A stretch of 11,787 nucleotides of DNA from UBA7185 sp964606855 (GTDB taxonomy: Bacteria > Bacillota > Peptococcia > Peptococcales > Peptococcaceae). A model generated the notes under the pieces. The model was not told the DNA's origin. It did not search any database and was given only the letters and a program-made list of their open reading frames with translations. Below are positions 5,892 to 11,787 of this stretch, piece by piece (within the stretch, counting starts at the first letter, position 1; each line of letters begins with the position of its first letter). The DNA lies in contig CAZSHM010000043.1 of the NCBI GenBank assembly GCA_964606855.1, forward strand, positions 1 to 11,787, read 5' to 3'. The translations under genes were made by a program, and so were the position numbers.

Positions 5892-7142
5892 ATGAAAAAA
5901 ACACTTCCCTTTACATTGGAGCAGATCCAGGAAATCGCCAAAGTATATCCGACGCCGTTTCACATCTACGATGAGCGGGCCATCCGCGAGAACGCCCGCC
6001 GCCTTACGCGCGCGTTCCGCTGGGCGCCGGAGTTCAAGGAATATTTCGCCGTCAAAGCGGCGCCCAACCCTTATCTGATGCAGATTCTCAAGGAGGAGGG
6101 CTTCGGCGCGGACTGCAGTTCCCTGGCGGAACTGGTGCTGAGCGAGCGGGTGGGGCTTGGCGGGGAGGACGTGATGTTCTCCGCGAACGACACGCCCATC
6201 GAGGAGTTCCGCAAGGCCGAGGAGATGGGCGCGATTCTCAATCTGGACGACATCACGCACATCGCGTTCATCGAAAGCCGGATCGGCCTTCCGCGGACGA
6301 TCAGTTTCCGCTACAATCCAGGGCCGCTCCGTCGGGACGGCAACGCCATCATCGGCAAGCCGGAGGAGGCAAAGTACGGGCTGACGCGGCCGCAGATGTT
6401 CGAGGCCTACCGCATCATGAAGGAGAAAGGCGCGACGCGCTTCGGCATCCACACGATGGTCGTATCCAACGAGCTGAACCGCGACAATCTGGTGGAGACC
6501 GCCCGGATGATGTTCGAGCTGATCGCCGAGATCTCCCGCGAGGTGGGCATCCGGTTCTCCTTCGTCAACCTCGGCGGAGGCATCGGCATCCCCTACCGGC
6601 CGGAGGAGGAGCCGGTGGATCTGGAGGCGCTGGGGGAGGAGATCCACTCCCTCTACGAGGAGATCATCGTGGCGAACGGGCTCGCGCCGCTGCGGATCTG
6701 CATGGAGTGCGGCCGCATGATCACCGGGCCTTACGGCTATCTGGTGACGCAGGCCATCCACCGCAAGGACACCTACAAGCACTACATCGGCGTGGACGCA
6801 TCGATGGCAAATCTGATGCGGCCGGGGATGTACGGCGCATACCACCACTGCACGGTGCTCGGCAAGGAGGACGCCGCGCCCACGCACGTCTACGATATTG
6901 TGGGCAGTCTGTGCGAAAACTGTGACAAATTCGCCATCGACCGTCCGATGCCGGAGATTCAGCTCGGAGATTATCTTGTGATCCACGACGCGGGGGCGCA
7001 CGGGCACGCCATGGGCTTCAACTACAACGGCAAGCTGCGCTCCGCCGAACTCCTGCTGAAACCGGACGGCTCCGTGTCGTGCATCCGCCGCGCCGAGACG
7101 CTGGAGGATCTCTTCGCCACGCTGGACTTCAGCAGGCTCTGA
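5892..7142 (+). CDS. lysA: Diaminopimelate decarboxylase family enzyme (PLP fold III)
   Basis: This 416-residue protein belongs to the alanine-racemase-fold (type III) PLP decarboxylases, where LysA converts meso-diaminopimelate to lysine. The PLP lysine is Lys55 in YFAVKAAPNP. GADCSSLAEL follows. The phosphate-binding glycines are 228-230 in NLGGGIGIPY. ECGR (272-275) matches the family ExGR motif. VDASMANLMRPGMYGAYHH has Asp302, and GSLCENCDK has the active-site Cys341. The GDYLVIHDAGAHG and YNGKLRSAELL ends fit LysA. The usual HxHxGS motif is replaced by GIHTMVVSN around His187, a variant I associate with a divergent LysA-like branch, so another D-amino-acid substrate is possible. AGAGGAGG gives a good start. 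No partner lysine genes are nearby. Confidence 0.85.
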   Translation: MKKTLPFTLEQIQEIAKVYPTPFHIYDERAIRENARRLTRAFRWAPEFKEYFAVKAAPNPYLMQILKEEGFGADCSSLAELVLSERVGLGGEDVMFSANDTPIEEFRKAEEMGAILNLDDITHIAFIESRIGLPRTISFRYNPGPLRRDGNAIIGKPEEAKYGLTRPQMFEAYRIMKEKGATRFGIHTMVVSNELNRDNLVETARMMFELIAEISREVGIRFSFVNLGGGIGIPYRPEEEPVDLEALGEEIHSLYEEIIVANGLAPLRICMECGRMITGPYGYLVTQAIHRKDTYKHYIGVDASMANLMRPGMYGAYHHCTVLGKEDAAPTHVYDIVGSLCENCDKFAIDRPMPEIQLGDYLVIHDAGAHGHAMGFNYNGKLRSAELLLKPDGSVSCIRRAETLEDLFATLDFSRL

Positions 7143-7164
7143 AACGGCAAGTCGAACAGGCGGC

Positions 7165-7193
7165 TTGCCCGCGCGGGATTTTTCTGCTATACT
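7165..7193 (+). promoter_or_regulatory. Promoter of the 88-residue gene
   Basis: TTGCCC (7165-7170) and TATACT (7188-7193) are separated by 17 nt. The -35 box overlaps a GGCAAG/CTTGCC inverted repeat (7146-7169) and a short T-run, which might also act as a weak terminator for the preceding lysA-like gene. Transcription would start near 7200. Confidence 0.65.
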
Positions 7194-7235
7194 GGGCTTG
7201 TTCCAATTTGCGATCCCATGATTAAAAGAGACGAT

Positions 7236-7260
7236 GCGCCGGAGAAAACGATCTCCGCGC
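7236..7260 (+). promoter_or_regulatory. Leader hairpin before the 88-residue gene
   Basis: CGGAGA and TCTCCG pair around AAACGA, and GCG/CGC extends the stem past a bulged C. It ends 16 nt before the AAAGGAGG ribosome binding site. Confidence 0.4.
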
Positions 7261-7290
7261 ACCTGCCAATCCCATGAAAGGAGGAGCCGT

Positions 7291-7557
7291 ATGCAGCATA
7301 CGAGCCATACGCAAGTGATCTTTGCGGACAGCGCCGAGGAGGCCAAGGAAAAATATCTGGCGCTGGGCATCAAGCCGGATCACGATCCAAATCCGCAGAT
7401 CGACGTCGTCAAGGCCACCGAGGACGAAGATTTCGACATCAACATGGACTACAACCTGATCGGCGAGATCTCTGTCGGCATCGAGGTGATGAATCTCATC
7501 CGCCGGGATTATCCGCGCGCCTATGTCGTCTACTACATCGAGGAGCATCAAGTGTAA
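7291..7557 (+). CDS. Small acidic protein of unknown function (88 aa)
   Basis: I do not recognise this family. The ATG at 7291 is chosen over the in-frame ATG at 7234 because AAAGGAGG (7277-7284) lies 6 nt before it. The product is small, soluble and strongly acidic, with a run of Asp/Glu around residues 44-49, no signal peptide, no membrane segment and no cysteine. The first 25 residues look like a beta strand followed by a charged helix (VIFADSAEEAKEKYLALG). The C-terminus ends in a beta-like AYVVYYIEEHQV. It is a single-gene unit with its own promoter and a near-perfect terminator, which argues that it is a real gene. A small regulatory, scaffold or binding role is possible, but nothing in the sequence shows it. 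Confidence 0.8.
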   Translation: MQHTSHTQVIFADSAEEAKEKYLALGIKPDHDPNPQIDVVKATEDEDFDINMDYNLIGEISVGIEVMNLIRRDYPRAYVVYYIEEHQV

Positions 7558-7562
7558 GATGT

Positions 7563-7604
7563 CGGCCGCCCAATCTTGCGAGAGATTCCGGGCGGCCGTT
7601 TTTT
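7563..7604 (+). terminator. Intrinsic terminator of the 88-residue gene
   Basis: CGGCCGCCC (7563-7571) pairs perfectly with GGGCGGCCG (7590-7598), with an inner AATCT/AGATT stem, followed by TTTTTT (7599-7604). It begins only 5 nt after the stop codon. Confidence 0.93.
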
Positions 7605-7800
7605 GCCCCCCCCGTTTCCAAATTGCGGGGAGCCGGGAGATCCCCGATTTTTCCCGGTTATCCAGGCTTTCCCATTCACGCCGGATTTTTTATCCCCGCT
7701 CCGCATTCCACGGCTCGATGTACCTTTTCGATATCCGCGGAATTATCTATGCATAGTATAAACGGTATGGGAAGGAGGGTAAAAACTGTCCCGCGCACTC

Positions 7801-7829
7801 TTGCATAAATCGGGGTTTTATTATATTAT
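7801..7829 (+). promoter_or_regulatory. Promoter of symporter copy 1
   Basis: TTGCAT (7801-7806) and TATTAT (7824-7829) are 17 nt apart. The putative start region carries CTATTGCATAG (7830-7840), and CTATGCATAG (7747-7756) lies about 84 bp upstream. These might be operator sites. Confidence 0.6.
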
Positions 7830-7849
7830 CTATTGCATAGGATTCTTTT

Positions 7850-7914
7850 ATCAAAGACGCTTTTCTCCCAGATCCAGCCTGTTCCGGATCCGCTTTGACG
7901 CAGGCGTTTTTGAT
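7850..7914 (+). promoter_or_regulatory. Structured leader of symporter copy 1
   Basis: ATCAAAGACGC (7850-7860) can pair with GCGTTTTTGAT (7904-7914), with one G-U pair. Inside is a GATCC/GGATC stem (7871-7890). The T-run at the 3' side makes it look a little like an attenuator, although the Ts are part of the stem. The gene starts 44 nt later. Confidence 0.4.
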
Positions 7915-7957
7915 CTATTAGAACTCATGCATCATCATTTTGAAAGGAAGGGTTTTT

Positions 7958-9397
7958 ATGAGTGCAGTGAATGCCTTTGCCTGGATCGGCATCATGTTGC
8001 TGATCGGTATGATTTGCCGTGCAAAAATACCGTTTTTAGCCAACATTCTGATGCCTGCCAGCGTGATCGGCGGCATCATCGGGTTCATCCTGATGAACAT
8101 CGGTATGGGCAACATTGGCGGGTTCGATTTCAACAGTTGCAACCAGATTGTAACCCTGTTCTTTACCCTGTCCTTTATCTCCATCGGCTTGACTTCCACG
8201 CCGCAGGAGGAAGGGCAGAAAGGGCAAAAGAAAGGCTCTTACAGCACTTCCATGGTCAAGGGCTCCCTGGCTTTGGGGCTCTGGTGGGGCTTCCTCTACT
8301 GCCTCACCCCGCTGATCGGCTATGCCTGCATCAAACTGTTCGGCATCCCGTTCGGCATGGCCGGTGAGTACGGAGCGATGATCCCGTTTGCGTTCTGCCA
8401 GGGGCCCGGGCAATCCGCGACCTTCGGTTCGCAGATTGAGGCCGGCGGCGCCGGTTTGCCAGACGCGATTCAGGTGGCTGTCACCTATTCCGTCATCGGG
8501 TTCCTGTTCGCCTTTGCCGTCGGTGTCCCCGTTGCGAAATACGGCCTGAAAAAGGGCCTGGCCGCTTATCCGGCGAAACTGGACCGCGGCACCATCAGAG
8601 GTATCTACAAGCCGGAAGATCCGAAGGAAGACTGCGGCAAACAGACCACCTACAGCGGCAACATCGACGTGCTGGCTTTCCATTTGGCCCTGGTCGGTCT
8701 CTGCTATGCGATCACCATCGCGATCCAGAACTTCATTCTCTCATTCGGCATCAGTATCCTCTCCACCATCGCCGGCATGACCTTCTTCATCGGTCTGTTG
8801 GTGGCGTACATCGTCAAATGGGTGATGGGCAAGCTGAACCTGCTGCAGTATCATGACGATGTGCTGCAGGCACGTATCACCGGCGCTACAACCGACTATC
8901 TGATCACAGGCGCGTTCATGGCGATCCAGCTCACCGTCATCAGCAAATGGCTGGTCCCGATCCTCCTGATGTGCACTGTGGTTGCTCTGGTCACCTTCTT
9001 CTTCGTCTTCTTCTTCTCCCCGCGCATTGGCGGCCCGTGCGACTTTGAGCGTTCGCTGGGTCTGTGGGGTGCCGCAACCGGTACCTGCCCGAGCGGCGTG
9101 GCGTTGATCCGTATCGTAGACCCCGGTCTGCGCACGACGGCGGCGGCAGAGATGGGCGGCATGAACCTCGCCATGATCCCGGGCACGTTCCTGGCGGTCA
9201 TCATTGTGGAGTTCTGTCTAGGCCATATGTCGCTGATGACGTTGATCATCGCGGCGGTTATCTTGATGGCCGTGAATATTGTGCTGCTGCTGCTGACGAG
9301 AAATATCAAGAGGAAGCCGACGTTCAGCTGGAGAAACGGGCCGATCACCGCAAACAGCGAGGCGGCAGCGATCGACGGCGAGAACAAAACAGAGTGA
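7958..9397 (+). CDS. gltS: Sodium:glutamate symporter, ESS family (copy 1)
   Basis: This 479-residue inner-membrane protein resembles the GltS family (ESS, TC 2.A.27), which takes up glutamate with sodium. About ten hydrophobic segments are visible, arranged as two inverted halves separated by a polar linker near residues 215-235. Each half has a glycine-rich pore-loop-like motif: QGPGQSATFG from Gln148, and GLWGAATGTCPSG (368-380) followed by IRIVDP (384-389). The protein is somewhat longer than classic GltS (about 400 residues), with a polar C-terminal tail. The ATG at 7958, after GGAAGGG, is preferred over the upstream TTG at 7940. The exact substrate (glutamate or a related dicarboxylic amino acid) is inferred from family only. 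The gene forms a single-gene unit with its own promoter and terminator. Confidence 0.87.
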   Translation: MSAVNAFAWIGIMLLIGMICRAKIPFLANILMPASVIGGIIGFILMNIGMGNIGGFDFNSCNQIVTLFFTLSFISIGLTSTPQEEGQKGQKKGSYSTSMVKGSLALGLWWGFLYCLTPLIGYACIKLFGIPFGMAGEYGAMIPFAFCQGPGQSATFGSQIEAGGAGLPDAIQVAVTYSVIGFLFAFAVGVPVAKYGLKKGLAAYPAKLDRGTIRGIYKPEDPKEDCGKQTTYSGNIDVLAFHLALVGLCYAITIAIQNFILSFGISILSTIAGMTFFIGLLVAYIVKWVMGKLNLLQYHDDVLQARITGATTDYLITGAFMAIQLTVISKWLVPILLMCTVVALVTFFFVFFFSPRIGGPCDFERSLGLWGAATGTCPSGVALIRIVDPGLRTTAAAEMGGMNLAMIPGTFLAVIIVEFCLGHMSLMTLIIAAVILMAVNIVLLLLTRNIKRKPTFSWRNGPITANSEAAAIDGENKTE

Positions 9398-9563
9398 TTG
9401 CGTTGCATCTGTCGCTGTAAGCCGGGTCACACGTGCAATTCGATGTTGTTTTACGCACAGCACGCGGAACGGTTCCGCGCACCGGTCACGTTGGAGAGCG
9501 TCAGAACGGCCGGCACCGGACAGGATTAAATCATGGCATGGAAACGCGCGTGCATGCCCGGCC
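9398..9563 (+). other. Long 3' untranslated region of symporter copy 1
   Basis: No gene is seen in the 166 nt between stop codon and terminator. It holds a 7-bp hairpin CGCGGAA-CGG-TTCCGCG (9463-9479). The same stretch follows copy 2. It could be simple 3' UTR. Confidence 0.4.
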
Positions 9564-9628
9564 AGATAAAAAGGGGCCTTGCCTTTTCGCGGAGAACTCT
9601 GCGGAGCGGCGGGCCCCTTTTTTTATCT
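9564..9628 (+). terminator. Terminator of symporter copy 1
   Basis: AGATAAAAAGGGGCC (9564-9578) pairs with GGCCCC, seven T and ATCT (9612-9628), with an inner CGCGGAG/CTCTGCG stem. The A-run and T-run make it usable from both strands. Confidence 0.85.
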
Positions 9629-9809
9629 GCCTTGGTTTCCGCTGTGATTCAACGATCCCTTTTTCTTTCCCCGATGGATCCTATTCACGCCGGATTTTTT
9701 ATCCCCGCTCCGCATTCCACGGCTCGATGTACCTTTTCGATATCCGCGGAATTATCTATGCATAGTATAAACGGTATGGGAAGGAGGGTAAAAACTGTCC
9801 CGCGCACTC

Positions 9810-9838
9810 TTGCATAAATCGGGGTTTTATTATATTAT
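9810..9838 (+). promoter_or_regulatory. Promoter of symporter copy 2
   Basis: Identical to the copy 1 promoter: TTGCAT at 9810-9815 and TATTAT at 9833-9838, with the CTATGCATAG (9756-9765) and CTATTGCATAG (9839-9849) sites also duplicated. Confidence 0.6.
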
Positions 9839-9858
9839 CTATTGCATAGGATTCTTTT

Positions 9859-9923
9859 ATCAAAGACGCTTTTCTCCCAGATCCAGCCTGTTCCGGATCC
9901 GCTTTGACGCAGGCGTTTTTGAT
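9859..9923 (+). promoter_or_regulatory. Structured leader of symporter copy 2
   Basis: Same stem-loop leader as in copy 1, at the 2009-bp offset. Confidence 0.4.
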
Positions 9924-9966
9924 CTATTAGAACTCATGCATCATCATTTTGAAAGGAAGGGTTTTT

Positions 9967-11406
9967 ATGAGTGCAGTGAATGCCTTTGCCTGGATCGGCA
10001 TCATGTTGCTGATCGGTATGATTTGCCGTGCAAAAATACCGTTTTTAGCCAACATTCTGATGCCTGCCAGCGTGATCGGCGGCATCATCGGGTTCATCCT
10101 GATGAACATCGGTATGGGCAACATTGGCGGGTTCGATTTCAACAGTTGCAACCAGATTGTAACCCTGTTCTTTACCCTGTCCTTTATCTCCATCGGCTTG
10201 ACTTCCACGCCGCAGGAGGAAGGGCAGAAAGGGCAAAAGAAAGGCTCTTACAGCACTTCCATGGTCAAGGGCTCCCTGGCTTTGGGGCTCTGGTGGGGCT
10301 TCCTCTACTGCCTCACCCCGCTGATCGGCTATGCCTGCATCAAACTGTTCGGCATCCCGTTCGGCATGGCCGGTGAGTACGGAGCGATGATCCCGTTTGC
10401 GTTCTGCCAGGGGCCCGGGCAATCCGCGACCTTCGGTTCGCAGATTGAGGCCGGCGGCGCCGGTTTGCCAGACGCGATTCAGGTGGCTGTCACCTATTCC
10501 GTCATCGGGTTCCTGTTCGCCTTTGCCGTCGGTGTCCCCGTTGCGAAATACGGCCTGAAAAAGGGCCTGGCCGCTTATCCGGCGAAACTGGACCGCGGCA
10601 CCATCAGAGGTATCTACAAGCCGGAAGATCCGAAGGAAGACTGCGGCAAACAGACCACCTACAGCGGCAACATCGACGTGCTGGCTTTCCATTTGGCCCT
10701 GGTCGGTCTCTGCTATGCGATCACCATCGCGATCCAGAACTTCATTCTCTCATTCGGCATCAGTATCCTCTCCACCATCGCCGGCATGACCTTCTTCATC
10801 GGTCTGTTGGTGGCGTACATCGTCAAATGGGTGATGGGCAAGCTGAACCTGCTGCAGTATCATGACGATGTGCTGCAGGCACGTATCACCGGCGCTACAA
10901 CCGACTATCTGATCACAGGCGCGTTCATGGCGATCCAGCTCACCGTCATCAGCAAATGGCTGGTCCCGATCCTCCTGATGTGCACTGTGGTTGCTCTGGT
11001 CACCTTCTTCTTCGTCTTCTTCTTCTCCCCGCGCATTGGCGGCCCGTGCGACTTTGAGCGTTCGCTGGGTCTGTGGGGTGCCGCAACCGGTACCTGCCCG
11101 AGCGGCGTGGCGTTGATCCGTATCGTAGACCCCGGTCTGCGCACGACGGCGGCGGCAGAGATGGGCGGCATGAACCTCGCCATGATCCCGGGCACGTTCC
11201 TGGCGGTCATCATTGTGGAGTTCTGTCTAGGCCATATGTCGCTGATGACGTTGATCATCGCGGCGGTTATCTTGATGGCCGTGAATATTGTGCTGCTGCT
11301 GCTGACGAGAAATATCAAGAGGAAGCCGACGTTCAGCTGGAGAAACGGGCCGATCACCGCAAACAGCGAGGCGGCAGCGATCGACGGCGAGAACAAAACA
11401 GAGTGA
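9967..11406 (+). CDS. gltS: Sodium:glutamate symporter, ESS family (copy 2)
   Basis: The protein is identical to copy 1 over all 479 residues, and the coding DNA also appears identical, including synonymous positions. The same glycine-rich motifs are intact, so there is no sign of decay or specialisation. It has its own copy of promoter, leader and terminator, so it should be expressed independently. The simplest functional reading is a higher dose of the same sodium-coupled uptake system. The start codon choice follows copy 1 (ATG after GGAAGGG). Confidence 0.87.
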   Translation: MSAVNAFAWIGIMLLIGMICRAKIPFLANILMPASVIGGIIGFILMNIGMGNIGGFDFNSCNQIVTLFFTLSFISIGLTSTPQEEGQKGQKKGSYSTSMVKGSLALGLWWGFLYCLTPLIGYACIKLFGIPFGMAGEYGAMIPFAFCQGPGQSATFGSQIEAGGAGLPDAIQVAVTYSVIGFLFAFAVGVPVAKYGLKKGLAAYPAKLDRGTIRGIYKPEDPKEDCGKQTTYSGNIDVLAFHLALVGLCYAITIAIQNFILSFGISILSTIAGMTFFIGLLVAYIVKWVMGKLNLLQYHDDVLQARITGATTDYLITGAFMAIQLTVISKWLVPILLMCTVVALVTFFFVFFFSPRIGGPCDFERSLGLWGAATGTCPSGVALIRIVDPGLRTTAAAEMGGMNLAMIPGTFLAVIIVEFCLGHMSLMTLIIAAVILMAVNIVLLLLTRNIKRKPTFSWRNGPITANSEAAAIDGENKTE

Positions 11407-11572
11407 TTGCGTTGCATCTGTCGCTGTAAGCCGGGTCACACGTGCAATTCGATGTTGTTTTACGCACAGCACGCGGAACGGTTCCGCGCACCGGTCACGT
11501 TGGAGAGCGTCAGAACGGCCGGCACCGGACAGGATTAAATCATGGCATGGAAACGCGCGTGCATGCCCGGCC

Positions 11573-11636
11573 AGATAAAAAGGGGCCTTGCCTTTTCGCG
11601 GAGAACTCTGCGGAACGGCGGGCCCCTTTTTTATCT
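11573..11636 (+). terminator. Terminator of symporter copy 2
   Basis: Same hairpin as after copy 1 (AGATAAAAAGGGGCC with GGCCCC, six T and ATCT), one T shorter and with a G-to-A change in the loop-side segment at 11615. Confidence 0.85.
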
Positions 11637-11698
11637 GCCTTGTTCTTGCTATGATTCGACGATCCCTTTTTCCCGGATGTATCCTGGTCGCGCACCGA

Positions 11699-11743
11699 AG
11701 AAGGCCTCTGCGCGGGCTTGCTCCGCCCGCGTAAAGGCCTTCT
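11699..11743. repeat. Large GC-rich inverted repeat near the right edge
   Basis: AGAAGGCCT (11699-11707) pairs with AGGCCTTCT (11735-11743), and CGCGGGC (11711-11717) with GCCCGCG (11725-11731) around TTGCTCC. CGAAG and CTTTCG flank it as further partial pairing. No T-tract follows. It may be a convergent-transcription stem or a repeat element. No gene is supported from 11637 to the window end. Confidence 0.5.
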
Positions 11744-11787
11744 GCTTTCGGCGCTTCTCCCGCCGGATGCGGCTCAGCGCCCGTCAC

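Larger units (their letters stand above)
7674..9682 (+). repeat. Tandem duplication unit 1 (promoter, leader, symporter gene, terminator)
   Basis: The 1932 bp from 7674 to 9605 appear identical to 9683-11614 at a constant offset of 2009 bp. The remaining tail (9606-9682) is clearly related to the tail after copy 2 (about 11615-11685) but differs by several substitutions and indels. The upstream junction is sharp at ATTCACG. The sequence before it is unrelated apart from a few bases. Confidence 0.93.
9683..11685 (+). repeat. Tandem duplication unit 2
   Basis: This is the second unit of the 2009-bp period. It appears identical to copy 1 over 9683-11614. Beyond that, the tail to about 11685 is related but diverged: a six-T rather than seven-T tract, base changes, and a 3-nt deletion near 11670. 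After 11685 the sequence is unrelated to the start of a further unit, so the array ends here with two copies. Confidence 0.92.

Noticed and set aside
5850..7373. 507-codon open frame on the minus strand
   Set aside because: It is antisense to the whole lysA-like gene, whose motifs are unmistakable. The antisense product has no recognisable features.
7749..7808. Short leader peptide (19 codons, MHSING...) with GAAGGAGGG inside
   Set aside because: The Shine-Dalgarno-like sequence lies within the frame rather than before its start, no start codon lies at proper distance after it, and it is upstream of the predicted transcription start.
8036..9463. Minus-strand open frames inside the symporter copies (8036-8683, 8896-9408 and the same at +2009)
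   Set aside because: They are duplicated only because the gene is duplicated. They lack start signals and lie opposite a clear membrane transporter.
11642..11783. Minus-strand frame ending in REKGIVES* that looks like a protein C-terminus
   Set aside because: An in-frame TGA at 11786-11784 precedes it and no ATG, GTG or TTG start was seen in it, so it cannot be the tail of a gene entering from the right unless that gene is broken.

Overview
The window looks like chromosomal DNA of a Gram-positive-type (Bacillota-like) anaerobe. This rests on strong AGGAGG-type ribosome binding sites, sigma-A promoters with 17-bp spacers, a class I preQ1 riboswitch controlling queuosine genes, and a signal-peptide-bearing Ig-like surface protein. 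The que and lysA genes are GC-rich, while the regulatory stretches are AT-rich. Genus and species cannot be read from the sequence.

Positions 1-2422 (minus) hold the first 807 codons of a large secreted surface protein that runs off the left edge. It starts at a GTG. Behind it lie two tandem promoters and a long structured leader (about 330-420 nt). Positions 3033-5481 (minus) hold a compact preQ0 biosynthesis operon, transcribed queD-queE-folE-queC: FolE makes dihydroneopterin triphosphate from GTP, QueD converts it to 6-carboxytetrahydropterin, QueE contracts the ring to 7-carboxy-7-deazaguanine, and QueC makes preQ0. Its near-consensus promoter is followed by a leader of about 275 nt carrying a preQ1-I-like aptamer, an intrinsic terminator and further hairpins. 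This is a feedback attenuator for the operon.

Divergently, 5892-7142 (plus) encodes a PLP-dependent diaminopimelate-decarboxylase-type enzyme. It is followed by a small unrecognised 88-residue acidic protein (7291-7557) with its own promoter and a perfect terminator.

The right third is a tandem duplication with a period of 2009 bp. Each unit carries promoter, structured leader, an ESS-family sodium:glutamate symporter (479 aa) and terminator. The units appear identical over 1932 bp and then diverge abruptly inside the terminator tail, which suggests gene conversion or recombination between copies. I see no CRISPR array, tRNA, rRNA, transposase or clear new defence system. The less-described features are the riboswitch leader of the que operon, the leader of the surface-protein gene, and the homogenised transporter duplication.
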